Source: Paratractidigestivibacter sp963640745
GTDB taxonomy: Bacteria > Actinomycetota > Coriobacteriia > Coriobacteriales > Atopobiaceae
Direction of reading: 5' to 3'
NCBI GenBank assembly: GCA_963640745.1
Contig: CAVIBB010000054.1
Location: 1 to 12,981, forward strand
DNA length: 12,981 bases
Position 1 is the first letter of the stretch; every line of letters begins with the position of its first letter. Shown here one piece after another: positions 7,297 through 12,056 of this stretch. Position numbers and translations under genes: made by a program. The notes beneath the pieces are model-generated. The model was not told the origin of the DNA, did no database searches, and was given only the letters and a program-made list of their open reading frames with translations.

Positions 7297-7773
7297 TTAT
7301 CTCCTGAGTCCGAGTTTGCGAAAAGTGCGGCCGGCGGCCGCGCGGAACCTGCGCCAGACCATGCGCACGGGATGGGTGGCCATCCAGGCGCGACCGAGCG
7401 CGCGGGAACGGCCGGTGTCGAGCGGGATGGTGCGCGATCCGCGCTCGACGCTGACCGCCAGGCCAAGGACCTGCGAGCGATCCATCCAGGCGTCGGGGGC
7501 CCAGCAGTTGTCGCCAAGGGTCTGGACGCGGTCGCCGTCGATTTGACGCACACGGTGACAAACAAAGCGGCCCGCAGGCTGCTCAAAGAGCACAACGTCG
7601 CCGGGAAGCGGGTCGCGGCCGAGCGGGACGATGGTGACGAGGTCGCGGTTGCGGCGAATGAGCGGCTGCATGCTCACGCCGTCGAGGGGGATGGTCACGG
7701 GGATGGGGGCGCCGTCCTGCGCAAGGCCGCGCCACTGGGCAATCGAGAGCCCCCTAACCTTTGCCTCGGCCAA
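7297..7773 (-). CDS. S24/S26-type serine peptidase, probable leader peptidase
   Basis: Predicted 158-residue peptidase of the signal-peptidase/LexA fold. GVSMQPLIR (32-40) contains the nucleophile Ser34. CHRVRQIDGDRVQTLGDN (72-89) corresponds to the second catalytic box: His73 replaces the lysine of bacterial signal peptidase I, as in Sec11/SipW-type S26B enzymes. I see no N-terminal membrane anchor; the C-terminus is rich in Arg and ends FRKLGLRR. It starts with TTG at 7773: an in-frame TGA lies directly upstream (7774-7776) and GAGAGGAG (7787-7780) is well placed. Its product precedes the radical SAM enzyme by 3 bases, in one operon. Because the ABC exporter lacks a peptidase domain, this is the best candidate for cutting the precursor leader, perhaps near VVAASG (inference). 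A repressor role is unlikely since no HTH is present. Confidence 0.82.
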   Translation of the reverse strand: MAEAKVRGLSIAQWRGLAQDGAPIPVTIPLDGVSMQPLIRRNRDLVTIVPLGRDPLPGDVVLFEQPAGRFVCHRVRQIDGDRVQTLGDNCWAPDAWMDRSQVLGLAVSVERGSRTIPLDTGRSRALGRAWMATHPVRMVWRRFRAAAGRTFRKLGLRR

Positions 7774-7877
7774 TCAACGCTCCTCTCGCAAATCAGCAAC
7801 TTCATTAGAGATAATGGTAGGCGCGCGCGAAGCTATAGGCGACGGGCAAGCAGGCGACGCGACAAAGTACCCATACG

Positions 7878-7925
7878 AAAAGCGGGCACCCGTACTTCTA
7901 ACTTAAAGTACAGAGGCCCGCTTTT
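7878..7925. terminator. Strong intrinsic terminator between precursor and enzyme genes
   Basis: AAAAGCGGGC (7878-7887) and GCCCGCTTTT (7916-7925) form a perfect 10-bp stem; inside, GTACTT (7892-7897) and AAGTAC (7906-7911) pair around an 8-base loop. A and T runs on the two sides make it usable in both directions. It lies 45 bases after the second precursor gene and about 100 before the peptidase gene, so most transcripts should stop here, with partial readthrough into the enzyme genes. A second AAGTAC at 7865-7870 could pair with 7892-7897 and open the terminator. Confidence 0.8.
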
Positions 7926-7969
7926 GTTGGCGCTTTACTTTGAGCTAAACCGGCAATAACTGCCGAGAG

Positions 7970-8122
7970 CTAGAGCATCTGGTTCCTCGTCCATTCTTCG
8001 CACGTTCTGCCCGTGATGGTCAAATTAAGATTTGTGCAGGTATCGGTACCCGAGGCAGCAACAACCTGGTCCTTATACTCAAACTTGACGACTTCAACAG
8101 AGGGGGTCTCGTATGCCTTCAT
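7970..8122 (-). CDS. RiPP precursor peptide A (50 aa)
   Basis: Tiny gene read by hand. The product begins MKAYETPSVE and continues VVKFEYKDQVVAASG (11-25), a leader shared with the gene upstream. The core of 25 residues after Gly25 has Cys29 and Cys41, is rich in Thr and Asn around NLNLTITG, and ends WTRNQML. The ribosome binding site AAGGAG (8136-8131) overlaps the stop codon of the preceding gene, with an 8-base spacer to ATG, so the two are translationally linked. No signal peptide or membrane segment is seen. Two cysteines 12 positions apart offer sites for a thioether by the radical SAM enzyme, or a disulfide. The small size, partner gene and downstream maturation genes support the precursor role; the product class is unknown. 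Confidence 0.8.
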   Translation of the reverse strand: MKAYETPSVEVVKFEYKDQVVAASGTDTCTNLNLTITGRTCEEWTRNQML

Positions 8123-8134
8123 ATAAGTTACTCC

Positions 8135-8305
8135 TTACCTGCCCTGGGTGCTATAGTCCGGCTGGGGATAGGAGCACTCGCCGCCGCCGGGGATAGTCGG
8201 CTTATTAACATAACCGTGCTCGCATTTCCCGCTGGCCGCAACGACCTGGTCCTTGTACTCGAACTTGACGGCCTCCGCGGTGGGGGCCTCGTACTTCTTC
8301 TTCAT
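8135..8305 (-). CDS. RiPP precursor peptide B (56 aa)
   Basis: Small gene read by hand, first of the locus. The product starts MKKKYEAPTAEA, followed by VKFEYKDQVVAASG (13-26), identical over these 14 residues to peptide A. The core of 30 residues differs completely: Cys28 and Cys44 with a GGG turn between them, then a Pro/Tyr-rich tail ending YSTQGR. GGAAGGAA (8318-8311) lies five bases before the ATG at 8305. An almost invariant leader on two unrelated cores is the hallmark of a RiPP family with a shared recognition element. Peptide A follows 12 bases later. In the leader six of 14 codons differ silently from those in peptide A, including TCG versus AGC for Ser, so the pair is not a recent copy. 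Confidence 0.82.
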   Translation of the reverse strand: MKKKYEAPTAEAVKFEYKDQVVAASGKCEHGYVNKPTIPGGGECSYPQPDYSTQGR

Positions 8306-8340
8306 GATGCTTCCTTCCGAGTCGCCTACTTAACATCGTG

Positions 8341-8390
8341 AGTATAGGCCAAGCTGGGCTTTTGCGGTCTCGCTTATTTATTCTCCGCAA
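8341..8390 (-). promoter_or_regulatory. Likely promoter of the precursor genes with an upstream dyad
   Basis: TATACT (8346-8341, minus strand) is a good -10 box that would give a leader of about 30 bases before the ATG at 8305. No clear -35 lies 17 bases upstream. Just beyond it TTGCGG (8390-8385) and CCGCAA (8367-8362) form a 6-bp dyad separated by 17 bases with an AT-rich centre (AATAAATAAG), a possible activator or repressor site. No regulator gene adjoins the locus. Confidence 0.42.
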
Positions 8391-8497
8391 CCTGGCGTTT
8401 ACCGGAGGGCTGGTGCGTGCTCGTGTGTTCCCGCCCCGCGTCCTGACGGCGATTGCCGATGACCCCAGAAAGGCAGGCCCTCAAATAACGCGCAGCA

Positions 8498-8568
8498 TTC
8501 GCGAACGTTCGCGAACGGATGGCGGGTGTTCGCGAACGTTCGCGAACGCGACCGCGTTCGTTCGCGAG
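8498..8568. repeat. TTCGCGAA palindrome cluster
   Basis: TTCGCGAACGTTCGCGAACG occurs at 8498-8517 and again at 8529-8548; the first 18 bases of each are a perfect palindrome. A relative, CGCGTTCGTTCGCGAG, follows at 8553-8568 and recurs exactly at 10037-10052. The cluster lies between the precursor promoter and the 3' end of the ATPase gene, where no gene is visible in 8306-8635. It could be a protein-binding array or a dispersed repeat family of the genome. Confidence 0.85.
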
Positions 8569-8635
8569 TTGCGCAGGACGCCGGAATGGTCGAGTAGATG
8601 ACTACAGGAACGCATAACCAAAAGTAAAGCCCTTA

Positions 8636-9802
8636 TTAGCACACGACGCGGTCAAGGCCGTTCAGGCCTATAGCCGTGCCGTGGCGGGTCTCGAATGTCT
8701 CGCTTCCGCCATAGACAACGTAGCGCCCCTCGACCGGCACGTCCAAGGTGTCGGCGATGTTGTCGATCACGCCAAAGGCTTTGGGATTGAAGGTCGACGA
8801 CGACTTGATCTCGATGACGCGCCGGGGGCCGCCCCCTTTCTCCACAATGAGATCGACCTCGTTCTTGGAGCTGTCCCGCCAATAGAAGAGCCTCGGCTCC
8901 CTTCCGAGCGCGCAATAACCCTTGACGACTTCCGACACAACGAGGTTCTCGAAAAGGCTGCCCCTGCTCTGACTTGCAAATACATCGGCGGCGGACTCGA
9001 TTCCCAGCAAGTTCGCCGCGAGCCCCGTGTCGTAGAAATACAGCTTCGGCGACTTGATGAGCCGTTTGCCATAGTTGCGGTAGTACGGCTGAAGTCGAAA
9101 TATGAGGAAGCTCTGCTCGAGTAGCGAAAGCCAGTTCTTTGCCGTCTCGACGCTGACGCCGCAGTCGCGGGCAAGGCCATCAACGTTCAAGACCTCGCCG
9201 ACTCTGGTAGCGCAGAGCGTGAGAAACGTCCTGAACTCCGCAAGCTTTCGAACCCCGAGCTCCTCCCTCACGTCCCGCTGGACATACGTGGCCAAATAGC
9301 TGGGGAAAAAATCGACGGGCGAGATAGCTTGAGCGTGAATGCGCGGATACCCACCCTTGAAGATAAGCTCGTCTGGCGTCATGGGCTGACCGCCTGAGGC
9401 AATGAGCTCTGCATAAGAGAGCGGCAGCAAGTGATTGACCGAGACGCGCCCCGCGAGGGACTGCGAAATGCTCTTCATAAGGAGGAAATTCTGGGATCCA
9501 GAAACGATATATTGGCCCGGATTGCCTCGCTGATCAACAATTCCCTGCATATAGGAGAAGAGCTCGGGAGCTCGCTGCGCCTCATCCAAAACGGTCTTCT
9601 CGCCGAAATGCTCGAGGAACGCGCGAGGGTCGTCCTTTGCGAGCGCGCGAATATCCGGATCCTCCAAGGAGACATAGCGATAGTCAGGAAAGGCGTCCTT
9701 TGCGAGCGTTGACTTCCCGCTTTGACGCGGGCCCGTGATGCTCACAACGGGAAACGCCTGAGCCATGGCGAGGACATGCTTTTCGAGTTCGCGAGAAATC
9801 AT
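8636..9802 (-). CDS. AAA/DUF4143 family ATPase, second copy (COG1373-like)
   Basis: Predicted 388-residue ATPase of the same broad family as the gene at 166-1359 but of another subgroup. Walker A GPRQSGKST (24-32), Walker B TVLDEAQ (70-76), and a sensor-like YIVSGSQNF (98-106) are clear. FKGGYPRIHA (148-157) and SYLATYVQRDV (168-178) are typical linker motifs. The DUF4143 part has LFENLVVSEV (283-292), NEVDLIV (314-320) and VIEIKSS (329-335), the nuclease-like D...ExK arrangement. ATG at 9802 has AGGAAAGG about ten bases upstream. Five 23-bp direct repeats start 55 bases before the ATG. The gene stands alone on this strand, divergent from the AbiE-like pair. Function is unknown; the pairing of such ATPases with upstream repeats and defence genes hints at an accessory or selfish role (inference). 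Confidence 0.9.
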   Translation of the reverse strand: MISRELEKHVLAMAQAFPVVSITGPRQSGKSTLAKDAFPDYRYVSLEDPDIRALAKDDPRAFLEHFGEKTVLDEAQRAPELFSYMQGIVDQRGNPGQYIVSGSQNFLLMKSISQSLAGRVSVNHLLPLSYAELIASGGQPMTPDELIFKGGYPRIHAQAISPVDFFPSYLATYVQRDVREELGVRKLAEFRTFLTLCATRVGEVLNVDGLARDCGVSVETAKNWLSLLEQSFLIFRLQPYYRNYGKRLIKSPKLYFYDTGLAANLLGIESAADVFASQSRGSLFENLVVSEVVKGYCALGREPRLFYWRDSSKNEVDLIVEKGGGPRRVIEIKSSSTFNPKAFGVIDNIADTLDVPVEGRYVVYGGSETFETRHGTAIGLNGLDRVVC

Positions 9803-9835
9803 TGCGCACCGGCCTTTCCTAGGTTACTTAAGGCG

Positions 9836-9967
9836 TAATAGTACTTTTGCAGATATTCTACTAGTGGATTTGCATAGGTTCTACTAGTGGATTTGCATGT
9901 GGTCTATTAGTGGATTTGCATGGGTTCTATTAGTGGATTTGCATGGGTTCTATTAGTGGATTTGCAT
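9836..9967 (-). repeat. Five 23-bp direct repeats plus a degenerate sixth
   Basis: Units begin at 9858, 9881, 9904, 9927 and 9950 with an exact 23-bp step. The conserved core is CTAYTAGTGGATTTGCAT, varying only at one base (C in units 1-2, T in 3-5); the 5-bp link is AGGTT, GTGGT or GGGTT. A worn copy (AATAGTACTTTTGCA) lies at 9837-9851. There are no spacers, so this is not CRISPR. It sits directly in front of the ATPase gene and resembles an operator array or iterons. Confidence 0.9.
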
Positions 9968-10025
9968 GGCATGCCGGCGGGTCGCTGCAAATTTAAGCGG
10001 ATTTGGGTAGGTTGCGGACTTCTTG

Positions 10026-10061
10026 GCGAACACGTTCGCGTTCGTTCGCGAGGCGGGCGCG
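10026..10061. repeat. TTCGCG repeat in front of the AbiE-like pair
   Basis: GCGAAC and GTTCGC (10026-10039) form a dyad, followed by CGCGTTCGTTCGCGAG (10037-10052), identical to 8553-8568. CGTTCGCGAGGCGGGCGCG (10043-10061) recurs exactly at 12017-12035. It lies 87 bases before the HTH gene, where an AbiEi-type operator could be expected, but its presence elsewhere argues for a dispersed repeat. The remaining 9968-10147 holds an AT-rich stretch (10081-10108) with no clear promoter. Confidence 0.75.
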
Positions 10062-10147
10062 ACTCTCCCCCACATGCGTTTCCTTATTACACCTTATTTT
10101 TACTTATGGGGTAGACTCTAGGTAAAGCTTCAACCGAGGAGTAAACG

Positions 10148-11158
10148 ATGCTGGCGAGAGAGCTTCCCGCAAGATTATTTGGCCTTGAACTGCAAACGTG
10201 GAGCAGCCCCATTTCGACTCGAATTCCGCGAATCCACGCAGAGGCCTTCCACATTTATGAGGCGAGGCTCGGCGATGACGGCGTCTCTTTCTTCCTAGCC
10301 ATTGCCCAAGAGCCCCCGACAATTGCGCGAGCGCATGCCTTGCGCAAGTCCCTCGCCGCCGTCAGCCCCAGCCCTTTGGCCATATGCTGGGACGCCATGG
10401 ACCTCGGCATGATGAACGCCCTCGCTTCCGAGGGCATCGCATATGTTCGCGACGAGCACAATGCCTTCTTGCCTTTTATGGGGGCGGTCATTTCTTCGCG
10501 CGGCATGACAAGGCAACCCAAAACTTTATCCCCGCAGGCTCAGCGCATTGTTTTGAATCTTGTGGCCGGACGCTGGGACAGATGCACCGCGGGCGATTTG
10601 GCCGGACTGACCGGCAAGAGCCGCGCAAGCATAACCAAATACCTAAATGAGATCGAGGCCGTGGTGCCCGGGCTCGTTGAGAGCAGGGGTCGCCTGCGCG
10701 TTCTAACCAGCGCTTCTTACTCAAAGGATGAGCTGCTCAGGGGCTTTGACGAATTTCTCTCGGAGCCGGCCGTCAAAACCATTCGCCTTAAACACGCGCT
10801 CGACGTCGAGCTCCTGCGGCGAGCCGGGGCGCTGCTGACGGGCGAAAGCGCCCTTTCGCTCGTCTCCGACCTTGCGCCCGCCCCCACGGTCAGCGTCGCC
10901 GTAGACGAGGACGCCCTTGCATCGCTAAAAATAGCCGCCGGAGATTCATGGCAGGAGGCATCCTGGTACGACACCGCGGAAATGGCGGTGGAGGTTTGGA
11001 GATACCCCGTCGATGCCCCATCCGACGAATTCGCCGCAACAACTGGATTGAGCAGCGTCGATGCCCTCAATCTATACGTTGCTTGCTCAAAACGGAACGT
11101 CGACGATGTACGCTACCTTGACGCAGTCGAGCAGCTACGGGAGGAAATATGCCGATAG
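10148..11158 (+). CDS. HTH protein, AbiEi-like antitoxin candidate
   Basis: Predicted 336-residue soluble protein, first gene of an overlapping pair. A helix-turn-helix lies at about 127-187: LSPQAQRIVLNLVAG, then AGDLAGLTGKSRASITKYLN (148-167) as the DNA-contact region and a GRLRVL wing (181-186). The N-terminal 120 residues are unassigned. The C-terminus SSVDALNLYVACSKRN (302-317) with LDAVEQLREEI resembles the end of AbiEi-type antitoxins, where a valine-aspartate strand leads into helices. The ATG at 10148 follows GAGGAG (10136-10141) by 6 bases. The next gene, a nucleotidyltransferase, overlaps by 10 bases. In type IV AbiE systems the antitoxin represses its own promoter and counters the toxin without stable contact (established); assigning this pair to that class rests on gene order and domain type. 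Confidence 0.68.
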   Translation: MLARELPARLFGLELQTWSSPISTRIPRIHAEAFHIYEARLGDDGVSFFLAIAQEPPTIARAHALRKSLAAVSPSPLAICWDAMDLGMMNALASEGIAYVRDEHNAFLPFMGAVISSRGMTRQPKTLSPQAQRIVLNLVAGRWDRCTAGDLAGLTGKSRASITKYLNEIEAVVPGLVESRGRLRVLTSASYSKDELLRGFDEFLSEPAVKTIRLKHALDVELLRRAGALLTGESALSLVSDLAPAPTVSVAVDEDALASLKIAAGDSWQEASWYDTAEMAVEVWRYPVDAPSDEFAATTGLSSVDALNLYVACSKRNVDDVRYLDAVEQLREEICR

Positions 11159-11922
11159 TCAACGGAATTGAGGCGTTTTCGCGCGCAATGGCTGCGCACG
11201 CCAACAGCTATGTACTCATTGGCGGCGGCGCCTGCAGCATCCTGTTCAACGAGGCAGGCGGCGATTTCCGTCTCACCAAAGATCTCGACATTGTGGTCTT
11301 GGCGGACCATGATGACCCTGGATTTGCTCGCGACCTGTGGCGTTTCGTGAAGGACGGCGGATACGAATCCGGTAGCCGCAAAGAGGGCGGCTGCACCTAC
11401 TATCGCTTTCAGCTGCCGAAGAGCAGCCCTCGGATACTCGAGCTGCCGGGGCAGATTGAGCTGTTTGCGCGACACCCTGACTTCACCCTCTCCGACGAGA
11501 GCTCGGCAATAGCTCCCTTGCCGTTTGATGAGGGCGCATCGAGCCTCTCGGCGATTATTCTCGACGATGGGTACTACGAATTCATTCGCAGCAACGCCGT
11601 GTCAATCGACGGTATCAGCACGTTGGATGCGCTGCACATCATCCCGCTTAAGATGAGGGCGCACGTCGATCTAAATCGCAAGCACGAGGCTGGGGCACCG
11701 GACGGAAGAAATAGCAAGAATCTGCGGAAGCATAGGTCTGATATAGCCAGCCTTGCCAAGCTGCTTAACGATTCCGACAGGCTGCCGCTCCAGGACCAAA
11801 TGCTCGCCGATGCGGGCGCCTTCTTTGACGATTTCGAGCGGTACGCCGCGCGCCAGACCAATCGCAAGAAAGCCGACGAGCTCAAAGCGGACCTAGCATT
11901 TATGAGGCGTGTGTATTTGTGA
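11149..11922 (+). CDS. Nucleotidyltransferase, AbiEii-like toxin candidate
   Basis: Predicted 257-residue nucleotidyltransferase. LIGGGACSILFNEAG (23-37) with the GGG...S turn and RLTKDLDIVVL (41-51) with Asp45 and Asp47 give the DNA polymerase beta-type active site. Glu103 in QIELF is a candidate third metal ligand. LKMRAHVDL (167-175) and KHRSDIASL (194-202) match motifs common in the C-terminal part of AbiEii-like proteins. The ATG at 11149 lies inside the last codons of the HTH gene (10-base overlap) and has GGGAGGAAAT just upstream, so translation is coupled. AbiEii and MenT-type toxins transfer nucleotides, in studied cases onto tRNA (established for some members); the substrate here is unknown. 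A housekeeping nucleotidyltransferase is less likely given the HTH partner and accessory setting. Confidence 0.78.
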   Translation: MPIVNGIEAFSRAMAAHANSYVLIGGGACSILFNEAGGDFRLTKDLDIVVLADHDDPGFARDLWRFVKDGGYESGSRKEGGCTYYRFQLPKSSPRILELPGQIELFARHPDFTLSDESSAIAPLPFDEGASSLSAIILDDGYYEFIRSNAVSIDGISTLDALHIIPLKMRAHVDLNRKHEAGAPDGRNSKNLRKHRSDIASLAKLLNDSDRLPLQDQMLADAGAFFDDFERYAARQTNRKKADELKADLAFMRRVYL

Positions 11923-11959
11923 GGACGCGTGGTTCGGTCGCGAGGAGGGCGGCGGGTGT

Positions 11960-12055
11960 GGGCGACGCACGTTCGCGTGGCGGGCGCGGGCGGCGGGCGC
12001 GGGCGCGGGCGACGCACGTTCGCGAGGCGGGCGCGGGCGCGGGCGCGGGCGGCGG
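11960..12055. repeat. GC-rich low-complexity region with a 47-bp-spaced direct repeat
   Basis: A 32-bp sequence at 11960-11991 recurs at 12007-12038 with one mismatch (T11978, A12025); its start is GGGCGACGCACGTTCGCG. GGGCGC-type hexamers fill the space to 12055. It shares CGTTCGCGAGGCGGGCGCG with 10043-10061. It separates the AbiE-like pair from the convergent nucleotidyltransferase gene. No terminator with a T tract is visible in 11923-12056. Confidence 0.8.
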
Positions 12056-12056
12056 G

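Noticed and set aside
6634..7959. Plus-strand ORF of 441 codons across the radical SAM and peptidase genes
   Set aside because: Same reasoning: antisense to conserved catalytic motifs, and it runs through the intrinsic terminator.
7951..7965. CGGCA/TGCCG hairpin just after precursor A
   Set aside because: Only a 5-bp stem with no T tract; the strong terminator at 7878-7925 explains termination better.
3194..8346. Lasso peptide or lanthipeptide cluster
   Set aside because: No asparagine-synthetase-like cyclase, no transglutaminase-type B2 protease, and no LanM/LanB/LanC protein; the kinase and nucleotidyltransferase alone do not define a lasso cluster.
8498..8548. LexA (SOS) boxes
   Set aside because: The actinobacterial and Bacillus-type box is CGAAC-N4-GTTCG; here CGAAC and GTTCG abut with no spacer, and no SOS gene is adjacent.
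8338..8601. Plus-strand 87-codon ORF
   Set aside because: It covers the precursor promoter region and the TTCGCGAA palindromes, has no ribosome binding site, and shows no family features.
9858..9967. CRISPR array
   Set aside because: The 23-bp units follow one another with only 5-bp, similar links; there are no unique spacers and no cas genes.
9836..9967. Plasmid iteron origin
   Set aside because: Unit size fits, but there is no replication initiator gene, no DnaA box cluster and no partition gene; the array sits in front of an ATPase gene like two others in the window.
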